The position numbers were made by a program, and so were the translations under genes. The notes beneath the pieces were generated by a model that made no database searches, was not told the origin of the DNA, and saw only the letters and a list, made by a program, of their open reading frames with translations. Below, piece after piece: positions 53,064 through 61,390 of a stretch of DNA of 64,000 nucleotides. Source of the stretch: Adiantum capillus-veneris (Eukaryota > Streptophyta > Polypodiopsida > Polypodiales > Pteridaceae); NCBI GenBank assembly GCA_014529385.2, contig CM043965.1, positions 16,304,912-16,368,911 of the forward strand, given 5' to 3'. Positions within the stretch are counted from its first letter, which is position 1. Every line of letters begins with the position of its first letter.

Positions 53064-53590
53064 AATGGAGTAAAACTAGTCAAAGAGTGTGTAGCATAGT
53101 GATTGGCAATGTACTAAGGAGCCACTTCTATTAAATAGTAACTAGATGTACCCTCAATGTGTCTTAGTTTGACTTTCAAACTATGTGCCCAATTAGCCTG
53201 CACTCTGGCTACTCTCCAATTCTGACCCATCCAAAGCTGGTGTAAATCAACCCTTGACCTGCTCAAAATCAGCCTTTATCTATGACCGGCTTGATGCAAA
53301 ATTTGACGTGTGACCTGATAAAAATTTCCCTAAATTCATGCGAGTTCTATTGCACATCGGTGACCAATCATTACAAGTAATCAACCCGGGTCAGGTCTCC
53401 CCCTCATAAATATGATACCCCCCTTCCTTATTTTTCAGCTTGGGAGATAAATTATTGAGGGCCTCCCCCTAACTTATACGCTTATGTAACTTGCAAAAAA
53501 ACCCCCCTCCCCTGCACTTACGTGGTGCGGTAAGTTTTCCATGGTGAATCCCCTGGGGGCAAGAACAACCAGCTGCCACGACACAGCCAA
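53064..53590 (+). other. Giant, unassigned stretch between parts 2 and 3
   Basis: Non-coding as read, AT-rich, contains C-rich runs near 53465-53515. No motif recognised. Confidence 0.4.
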
Positions 53591-54549
53591 GAGAGACACA
53601 AGAGACTGCCAAGACATCTAGACAGCTAGCAAGAAATGAAGATTGGCAATCAAACGATGAGGTAATCCTGCAAGTCAACAAATATGCAAAGCAACTGCAG
53701 GACATGATGGAAAGACTCCGATCAGCAGCACTTAGCCACAGCACAAAGGCTAAAGAACTAGAGATGGTGATTGACGCTCTCCAAGGGGAGTTAGACGACA
53801 GATTAAATGTCATCACCGATCTACAAAGACAAGTGCAAGAATTGAAAGCTGAAGCTGAACAACATCAGCTAGCAAGGGATAAACAGCAAAAGGAGATGGA
53901 GGAATTAGGTGACCTACTTACAAAGTTGTCAGATGCTTGCAAAGCAAAAGATGAACAGCTGACAGAAGTTACCAACGAGCTTATAACTACAAACTTGTCA
54001 GTTCAAAAGATTCAAGTACAAGTAGATGTAGTAAACGCTTCCTTGCAATACTCAGAACAGAGAATAAATGATCATGCAACTTTCTTGCGGCAAATACAAG
54101 AAAATCCCATAGTGGCCTCGATCAAAGGAACAAACAAGGTCTACAAAGCATTAGAAAAAAAGAGCAGAGACCTCGAGCTGGAGCTTAAATTGGAGCAGTC
54201 TCAGTGCAGAGACCTGGCTTTAATGTGGGTGCAATGAGAAGAAGAGCTGCTAAAAGAAATAGCCAAGCTTAAAAGAATCAACCAGTTGCTGAGAGATGGA
54301 CGGCCAGAAACTTAAGAAGAGGTGGGAACTTCAGAACAGCCACAAATAGATATCCCCTCAGTTTCTTTCGCTGAGATGGAGACACATTCAGCAGAAGGTC
54401 TAGGTGGCGAGGATGAATTCCATATACAAATAACAGAAATTGATACAGTGCCAATGGTCCAACTGTCAAAAGCTGAGGAAGATGCAGTGAAAGAAAAGAC
54501 TACACAAGAGGTGGATGAGGAGTGGAAGCGGCGATGGATTGGGAGTTGA
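53591..54549 (+). CDS. Giant third coding block, part 3: long coiled-coil protein
   Basis: The longest open piece is 53704-54237 (177 codons). The same register is readable from about 53591 to 54549 with two stops (54235, 54313). Strong heptad-like pattern: 'MVIDALQGELDDRLNVITDL', 'QRQVQELKAEAEQHQLARDK', 'KQQKEMEELGDLLTKLSDAC' and 'KALEKKSRDLELELKLEQ'. An acidic tail ('VKEKTTQEVDEEWKRRW') follows. It predicts a long parallel coiled coil with no membrane segment. Function unknown. Not a known pol domain. Confidence 0.65.
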
Positions 54550-55445
54550 GAGTTCTTCACTCTGTCAACGTTACACAACTCACTCCCAATCAAATCAATG
54601 CGCAATGGCATCAACAATCCCTGCCATATCCTTTGATAAAGATGGAGTTTCTCCAAGTCAAAGAGAGGCTTTACAAAGACATGCAAGTAGAAGGTGCAGA
54701 TCAAGACCACCCAAAGTGGAGGCTGAGCTGGTTGAACAAGAATCCAAGGTATTTGATTCTGTTCACAAGAGCACCTACGGCCCTACAAAAGGATCCTATT
54801 TTTTGTCATGTACCATGAGTAAGGACCTGGCAAGCACATGAGGCAATAACGAAGAAGTGGCCAACTTTGGTTGAAATACCCAAGGTTGCTTGCTCCAGAA
54901 AAGGGACGCCGACAGAAGAACACATGGTGAAGACCCTAACGGGCGCCATGTCACTCTTACAAAGCTTTTGGATCTATCATGTGCAATGCTATAAAAAATC
55001 TACCGAATGCTGCTCACCTGCATCAAAGTTTTCCATGAGCTAGAGCAAGTAGGCGCCCCATGGATGTCATTCCTCGAGGGTAATAAAGGTTTATGCTATG
55101 ATCTTAGTGGCCAACCTTCCGAAGAAGTCCTCTATGGCTCCTACGCCAGATGTATGTTCTTACCTTCTCACAATATGTAGGCGTTTGAGAAAGCATTCTA
55201 CACAGGGTTCTTCACTTGGCGAACGAAGATATTTGGGCCAGTGGTCAACAATTTGACTTCAAGATTTGTAGGCTACTCATTTGTGGAGCTTAAAAACAGA
55301 GTCACTATGTAGTTTTTGCAAGTGCCAGATAAAGAGAGAAAGATCAGATATAAAAATGCCCTCAATGTGCTTAAAGACCACCTCGCCAGCCGTCAACCCA
55401 AAGACTACTTCGGCCCAAAAAGCTGTGTCAAGGGACAACACAGGC
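54522..55445 (+). pseudogene. Giant third coding block, part 4
   Basis: Frame 54522-54818 ('LRVLHSVNVTQLTPNQINAQ', 'MEFLQVKERLYKDMQV', 'WLNKNPRYLILFTR') reads on past a stop to about 55020 ('MVKTLTGAMSLLQSFWIYHV'). Later short frames reach the polypurine tract. No family recognised. Confidence 0.45.
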
Positions 55446-55459
55446 GAGGACGGGGGGAA
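55446..55459 (+). other. Giant polypurine tract
   Basis: AGGACGGGGGGAA directly before the 3' LTR. Confidence 0.9.
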
Positions 55460-56379
55460 TGTTAGCAGTAAGCTAACTCAAATGCCATTTTTTGGAGCTC
55501 TCATTGTAAAACACTTATTATTTTGATAAATTGGGAATATTGTAACTCCTATTTTATGGGTAAATCTTTGTAATAGATGAGCCGGGGCTACAAGCTTCCA
55601 GATTGTATCAACCTGTCAGTACCCATCTTTAACTAGATCTCCTAGATTATTAGTTTTGACCACCAAAAACCTTGGCTAAGTTATAAAAGCCAATTTTTGT
55701 AAGTTATTATGAAGTTTTGGATAATGAAATACACAGCGTCAGCTAACGGCGCTCACTTCTCTCCTTTTTGCACTTCCTACTTCCTCCCCGGTTGTCACAT
55801 TGCAGTCGCGTTTGTTGCATTGTAACGCAGGTAAGAGCTCTACGCATTGACGTAAACACATCACAGTATTTTGTAGTTTTTAGCATTGTTGACCCACGGC
55901 CCTAATTTCATCATAAGTAGTAATTTACACTTCAAAATCAAAAACTAAGCATAGGTAGGGTATTGGGGCATCATTGCTAAGCATTTAGATGCATTTTAGG
56001 TCAAAAATGACTAGGTTAAAAATCCACTGCTGTTAATAATCACAATTTTGTCACTTGACCTAAGGTGGGATTTGAGACCATAAGCATGTGTACTTAGGTC
56101 TTATAAACATGTCCTAGAAGTTTTGTTACGTTTGGATGTCATTTGATGCTGTAACGAACGTGATTTGTTTGTCGATGAGCGATTGGCTTTTGGTGATTTC
56201 AGTCACTTGACTGTAGCTTGAGATAGATGCGAGTTGTTTGTTGTTTTCTAAGAGATTGACAACCTCTCGTAGCCTCTATGCACTAGTCGAGTCAGCTTCG
56301 TCCCATGGATCGACAATTTAATTCTGGTTCTCGCTAATTCTGCAATAAGATAGGAGTGAGGTTAGACACCCGTCCCACA
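55460..56379 (+). mobile_element. Giant 3' LTR
   Basis: 920 bp, TGTTAGC...CCCACA, right flank ATCTT. It shares the donor-like site (55831) and the degenerate palindrome (TTAATAATCACAATTTT near 56033) with the 5' LTR. Confidence 0.95.
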
Positions 56380-57228
56380 ATCTTTGGTGGACCCCATGCG
56401 AAATCGAAGCCGGCGGGGTGGGAGAATAGTTGAAGCCTATGTCTACACCACAAGAGACATCTATGCAGCAAATTATGCAGCAATTTTCAACATACATGCA
56501 GTAGCAACAAGCTACCCAACAAAAACATAATCTGCAAGAGTGGATTCGTAAAGCTCGACAAAATGTTACAGATAAGTTGCAGTGGTTTAAAGGTAAGACA
56601 TATTTAGAAATTTGGGAATTATTCAAGTCCCATTTTTTATAATTCAAATACAAAAACCTAGTATTTTTGTGTATTTGGAGATGTCATCTATTTTTGGGCA
56701 CAATCAATGTCCCTTGACACATATCTATAGGGGTGTTTGTATTTAAAGACATAGGTATATACATCAATTGCAAGGACATCAAAAGTGTGAGGGATGCATG
56801 GCACTAAAGTTAATTTGTATTATACAACATTCTTCATGTGAAATAAGTGCTTTAAATTAATAGCAAAATTTTGAAACATTAAGGTTAAATCTTTGGCTAT
56901 ATCAACAACACCCAAAAAAAATCTAAAATACTCAAAAATGAATTTTAGAATTGAAGGGTTCTCAAAAGAGTGTGGTGTTTAGAAACACCAAGATAAAAAA
57001 TAAAATCCAATTGAAATATTAATATGATATCCAAGTATTTTAGAATTCATCTTTAGGAAAGATAAAACTCCATCCAATGACTATAAATACATTCTCAAAC
57101 ATTGTGTATTCTCATGAGTTGCTCCAACAAAATACTATGCCAAGAAGCCTATTTACAAAACCTTTTATATATGAATTTTTTCAAGCTATAAACTGCTATC
57201 TATAACATTCTTTTTTTACAATTCTCAT
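56380..57228. other. Right flank of the Giant: older element leader and unassigned AT-rich DNA
   Basis: Starts with the TSD, then TTTGGTGGACCCC and a short glutamine-rich frame at about 56440-56640 ('TSMQQIMQQFSTYMQ', 'KLQWFKGKTYLEIWELF') that resembles a gag start. The rest to 57228 has no recognised feature. Confidence 0.4.
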
Positions 57229-57417
57229 TGTTGGGGTATAGGCGTCTGTGCCTTGCCCGGCCGCCCAGAGTCTGGGCGCCCACTGACTTGTATACCTTAT
57301 ACATAGCATAAATGTATAGGGGGATGCTCACTCTTTTGAGTCTCCCTACCCACATCGTGTCTATCTCCTTCTCTCTCTCTCTCACTCTCCATCTGTGGTG
57401 CTCCCCGATCCCCTTCA
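57229..57417 (+). mobile_element. Copia-D 5' LTR
   Basis: 189 bp. GC-richer than its surroundings, with a short (CT)n near its 3' end. Confidence 0.95.
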
Positions 57418-57419
57418 AT

Positions 57420-57431
57420 TGGTATCAGAGC
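57420..57431 (+). other. Copia-D primer-binding site
   Basis: TGGTATCAGAGC, two bases after the LTR. Confidence 0.95.
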
Positions 57432-58959
57432 TATGGTGACCGCGGAGAGCACGACGGCTTTGAGAGCTTCGAGGCGATAGCTCGCTCGCTCTCGATGGTG
57501 GAGTTCGATCGCGGAGTTTCACGGAGAGCGATTTTAGCTTGAGGAGCATTGTCTTTGGAGCTTAGGAGCTTGGTGTGGTCAAGCTTGGTCGAGGAGGCGG
57601 TTGCGGCTTCCTTGGTGAGAGGAGCTTTTGAGCTCAGTGGAGCTCGTTAGAGAAGTGCTCGGCGGAGGAGAGCTTGCCATTCAAGTGCTTGGATGCTGTT
57701 GTGGCAAAGCTCTTGCGTTGGAGCTTGCATTGAGAGGACATTGCATCACGCAGAGTGGAGCAGGAGCAAGTTCAAAACTGTGTGCAGCTCGTTTTTGCCA
57801 TTTTCGGGCTCTAAAACGCAATTTTTTGCATAGCTCCGTCATACAGAGTCAGATCTACATGATCCAGGAGTCTAGATCAGGGTTTTGGCATGCTCCGGAC
57901 GCGATGGGGATGTCTATTTGCTGAAATTATGCTTTGAATTACAGCAGGTACAGCAGCAGGTTTATTTGTGCACTTTCGGGTCCCAAAAACACTGTTTTTG
58001 GTATATCTCACACACACGGAGTATTTTCTGCAGCAACCAGCAAATTCATAGGTGTACATAGTTTTTTGGATATGCATTTGTCCAGAGAGCCACTCATGCG
58101 AGAGTGAGCTATGTTGCCATGGTCTTGGCGGTCTATGTATGCCATATATGGATTTGTGTATTTGTTTGTGGTTGAGATTATTTGAGATTTGGCTCAATTT
58201 ACGTATTGCTTCTACGTATCCGTAGGTTGCTCTTTGACAGTTTAGTGGTTGAGTTTACTCCCACTTTGACAGGTGATTTTCAGTCATCATTTGGTTGGAG
58301 TTTGGAGTCACTTGTGTATGCCCTTGTGTGCCGTATTTCACATTGCGCATAGCGACAGATCTTGCAAGGTTTTGCGAAATGTTGCTATAGTTATCTGGCA
58401 GACATTTGGTCATCGATTGAAAGGTATTTTGGCAGCAATCATCACTCACATGTATGTCATTTGAGGTGCCCTTGAGTGGTACTCCGGCAAGAGCGGGTAT
58501 GCTCATATGTATGACTTTGTGAGGTGATTCCGGTCGAGTTTATTCCCGGATTGGCCATTGTGGCATATATTATTGTCTCTTTGAGGTTTACTGTTGAGAT
58601 TTTGCTCCAGTTACAAAGGAGAATCTACCAAAATTTTGTCAGATATTTATGCGCGATTGAGTCATATTGACTTGTGATTTTGTGCAAGGCTTTGCACGGT
58701 TATTGGTGCAACTTTGCATCAGATTTTACAGCCATATTTGCAGACTTTTGTTGATGCGATTCGAGCCAGTTTAGGGCTGACTTGTATTGACATTGTGGGA
58801 GCTCTATTTTGGAGTGTGTCTCACAGGTTTTACATTGTGTTTCTGGCCATATTGGTAGACAGTTTTCAGGTGTTGTTGGTGAGGTGGTTTTGCTTTCTAG
58901 TTTGCTACATTGTGCTCATGGCAGAGACATGTGATTGATCAGATTGTGACCTCTCACAG
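57432..58959 (+). other. Copia-D long leader
   Basis: About 1.5 kb without a convincing gene. A short frame at 57628-57924 is not domain-like. Recurrent words such as TTTTGGCA and GTGTGCCGTATTT suggest diverged duplications. Long for a copia of this size. Confidence 0.6.
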
Positions 58960-59982
58960 ATGCGCGCGTTTGATGGGTCAGACTTTGCGGCATGGAGAGA
59001 GTGTATGCTTGACGCATTGACACAGCGAGGGTTGCATGGACCATTGAGTGGTGATGCAGGTAGACCTTCAAACATGTCTGACGATCAGTGGCAGGAGCTA
59101 GAGGAGATGGCACTATCTACACTCTCTTTGCACCTTGCGGAATCTGTATATGCTCTTGTTATGTATGAGACTACTTCGAGAGCACTTTGGTGCAGATTAC
59201 ATGAAATGTATGATAGATATGAGTCATCACGGACTCGTGTGAGACATGTACATTCACGAGCACACCGACAGGTGACATGTTGGTATTGTGGTCATTCTGG
59301 ACACGTTAGACGGCGCTGTTTTCGTCGTATGCGACATCGTAGGAGACATGGCAGTCTCAGAGATGTATGTAGTGATGCCCTGGACTCAGTTGCTTTGACA
59401 ATTGAGGCACATGTAGTGTCGGAGTATACTAGTGACGGGGATGTCACTTTTACCTCGAGCTATGCACGAGATGCTATACATGTGGATAGTGCACTCCCTT
59501 CGCAGTGGTTGCTAGACGTAGATGCTATGTTTCATGTCACGCCGCATCGTGCATGGTTTTGTAGCTATTCTAGCGGGATGCTTGGCAGTGTACGTTTGAC
59601 CGATGGATCGGTGCATGCGATAGCAGGTGCAGGAGATGTGAGACTGTCATTACCGAGTGGTGCATCTTACTTGTTACAACATGTGCACTATGTACCAGAT
59701 TTGACAGTGAGTTTGATCTCGATTGGTCAGCTTAGAGATTGTGGATGTCAGATTTCGCTACGAGAGCGAGATTTTGTGATGCATTTGGGTTCGCTAGTGA
59801 TTGCGAGAGGTGCCAGGAGTGGTACAGGTTACCCATTGCATGTGGATCACGTGAGAGACGGTGTTGTCTCTGTGATCATGCATCCAGGTAGAGAGCGAGA
59901 GAGCAGGCGAGTCTCTTTTGCTCATGGGTTACAGGATGCTTTGCATGGAGTGCAGACCTCGAGCATTTCCCTGATGAAATGA
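58960..59982 (+). CDS. gag: Copia-D gag-protease fusion (shortened gag, DVDA active site)
   Basis: A 340-codon frame without interruption. The start 'MRAFDGSDFAAWRECMLDAL' is copia gag-like. Residues 70-92 ('TTSRALWCRLHEMYDRYESS') are the usual mid-gag motif. The frame then jumps to the zinc knuckle CWYCGHSGHVRRRC at residues 107-120, so roughly 100 residues of typical gag are absent. At 183-195 'WLLDVDAMFHVTPH' aligns with W-x-L-D-S-G-A-x-x-H-M-T; Asp185 is kept but S-G is V-D. 'YVPDLTVSLISIGQL' is the protease end. The protease is probably inactive. Arginine-rich around 120-131. Confidence 0.85.
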   Translation: MRAFDGSDFAAWRECMLDALTQRGLHGPLSGDAGRPSNMSDDQWQELEEMALSTLSLHLAESVYALVMYETTSRALWCRLHEMYDRYESSRTRVRHVHSRAHRQVTCWYCGHSGHVRRRCFRRMRHRRRHGSLRDVCSDALDSVALTIEAHVVSEYTSDGDVTFTSSYARDAIHVDSALPSQWLLDVDAMFHVTPHRAWFCSYSSGMLGSVRLTDGSVHAIAGAGDVRLSLPSGASYLLQHVHYVPDLTVSLISIGQLRDCGCQISLRERDFVMHLGSLVIARGARSGTGYPLHVDHVRDGVVSVIMHPGRERESRRVSFAHGLQDALHGVQTSSISLMK

Positions 59983-60074
59983 TACTTCACATCCACATGC
60001 TTTGTCTTTGAGTGTAGAGTAGTGAGCTCGTTGTGCACACAGTTGGGGCATGACTTGAGCAGTCACACAGAGAG

Positions 60075-60809
60075 GTGACAGAGTCATACATGCATGCTTT
60101 GCTAGTGACTGAGCAAAGCAGAGAGTCAGTTGTGCGAGATACTTCTATGCAAGATAGACAGGTAGAGCGGTCTTGCTCTAGTGAGTCACAACAGGAGGAC
60201 ATTGTGCAAGAGTCTATGCATACGGAGTTAGAGCATGAGAGCTCTAGTGAGTCACAGCAGATTGAGTGGTCATGTTTGCAGTGGATGATTGCAGAGGAGG
60301 CTGGGACATCAGTGATTATGCAATCATTCCTTTCTATGCTCGACAGTGAGCATGGGGATATAGTTGTGCAGGATATGTCTTCTAGCAGACACCTAAAGCA
60401 GCTGGTTTGCTCTGAGGTTGCACGACAGATTGATGCGTCTTTTGCGGATAGTCAGGATATGCATGTGGTTGACATGCCTTGTCAGTCAGAGATGCCTATT
60501 GCCAGGGATATATATGTTGATGCATGCTCCGTAGAGCTAGCAGAGCCCATTAGCATTGCATCGGCATTCGGTGGTCTCATGTATGAGATGTTGATCTTGA
60601 GACCGGATATCGCAGCTGCAGTGGGAGCATTTGCAGTTGGGGTTTTCAATCGTCTGTTGACTGATGATGGCATAGTGCACGAGGGAGATATGCAGGTATT
60701 GCGTACATACTTGCAGTACGTGTGCGGTACGTCTGGTGGTGTATGGACTTACACGGGAGCAGGACAGCCGGATGCACATGATCACAGCCAGCCAGTGGGC
60801 ATCGGTTGA
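60075..60809 (+). CDS. Copia-D ORF2: acidic frame ending in RT connection remnant
   Basis: A 244-codon frame. The first about 150 residues are acidic and glutamine/serine-rich with a repeated 'SCSSESQQEDI/HESSSESQQIEW' string. Residues about 163-220 ('FGGLMYEMLILRPDIAAAVG', 'LRTYLQYVCGTSG') match the C-terminal connection of copia RT ('G-x-L-M-Y-x-x-x-x-R-P-D-I-x-x-A-V'). RT motifs A to C are missing. The frame is open, so translation is possible, but no catalytic function is expected. Confidence 0.75.
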   Translation: MTESYMHALLVTEQSRESVVRDTSMQDRQVERSCSSESQQEDIVQESMHTELEHESSSESQQIEWSCLQWMIAEEAGTSVIMQSFLSMLDSEHGDIVVQDMSSSRHLKQLVCSEVARQIDASFADSQDMHVVDMPCQSEMPIARDIYVDACSVELAEPISIASAFGGLMYEMLILRPDIAAAVGAFAVGVFNRLLTDDGIVHEGDMQVLRTYLQYVCGTSGGVWTYTGAGQPDAHDHSQPVGIG

Positions 60810-60877
60810 GAGCGGTTTTCTCTCACCTTTTGTAGTCTTTAGACTAGGTTCTCTTGCTTAAAGGCACAGTCGCCTTT

Positions 60878-60888
60878 AAGTGGGAGGT
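60878..60888 (+). other. Copia-D polypurine tract
   Basis: AAGTGGGAGGT directly before the 3' LTR. Confidence 0.8.
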
Positions 60889-61077
60889 TGTTGGGGTATA
60901 GGCGTCTGTGCCTTGCCCGGCTGCCCAGAGTCTGGGCGCCCACTGACTTGTATACCTTATACATAGCATAAGTGTATAGGGGGCTGCTCACTCTTTTGAG
61001 TCTCCCCACCCACATCGTGTCTGTCTCCTTCTCTCTCTCACTCACTCTCCGTCTGTGGTGCTCCCCGATCCCCTTCA
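60889..61077 (+). mobile_element. Copia-D 3' LTR
   Basis: 189 bp, same ends as the 5' LTR. Right flank CTCAT. Confidence 0.95.
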
Positions 61078-61086
61078 CTCATTAGC

Positions 61087-61390
61087 CTGGCCCCACATGG
61101 TATTGCTACACTAACATATGGAGGCAAATCTTGAACTTAAGTTTGAGCCTACAAAATAAATGTCAATCTCTTGTTAGATACACAAAGTTTATGAGTCGCA
61201 CCTAGCACATGTAGCTGCTACACTAGGATATAACATAAGTCTGGCCCCACATGATACTGCTACACTAACATATGGAGGAAATTCTTGAACTTAAGTCTTA
61301 GCCTACAATATAAATGTTAATCTCTTTTTAGATACAAAGAGTTTATGAGTTGCACCTAACATATGTAATTTCTACACTAGGATACAAAAT
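61087..61390. repeat. 154-bp direct tandem repeat
   Basis: CTGGCCCCACATG begins at 61087 and again at 61241. Both units continue with GCTACACTAACATATGGAGG, ATAAATGT and TTTATGAGT blocks to about 61390. Differences of perhaps one in eight bases, so an old duplication. Copia-D inserted just left of it. Confidence 0.88.

Larger units (their letters stand above)
38943..56379 (+). mobile_element. Giant: 17.4-kb LTR element, TSD ATCTT, no RT/integrase seen
   Basis: LTRs 38943-39862 and 55460-56379 are both 920 bp, start TGTTAGC and end CCCACA. Flanks 38938-38942 and 56380-56384 are both ATCTT. A tRNA-Asp-like primer site follows the left LTR, and GGACGGGGGGAA precedes the right LTR. Content in order: leader with palindrome array, gag-like frames, protease 1, linker, protease-2-like motif, 2.5 kb without motifs, second palindrome array, third coding block with coiled coil. 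No Y/F-x-D-D motif or DD35E integrase core was found in any frame. It is much longer than common autonomous gypsy elements (5-15 kb). Confidence 0.95.
57229..61077 (+). mobile_element. Copia-D: complete but internally deleted copia element, TSD CTCAT
   Basis: Two 189-bp LTRs (57229-57417 and 60889-61077), TGTTGGGGTATAGG to CCCCTTCA, with about seven differences. Initiator-Met primer site and polypurine tract present. CTCAT flanks both sides (57224-57228, 61078-61082). Total 3849 bp. It keeps a shortened gag, a changed protease and the very end of RT; integrase, the RT catalytic core and RNase H are gone. It needs helper enzymes to move. Confidence 0.95.

Noticed and set aside
53469-53816. Minus-strand serine/cysteine-rich frame opposite the coiled coil
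   Set aside because: Shadow of the glutamine/lysine-rich sense frame, which has the clear heptad pattern.
57312-57924. Frames in the Copia-D LTR and leader as host exons
   Set aside because: They start in the LTR, no domain, and lie where a leader is expected.
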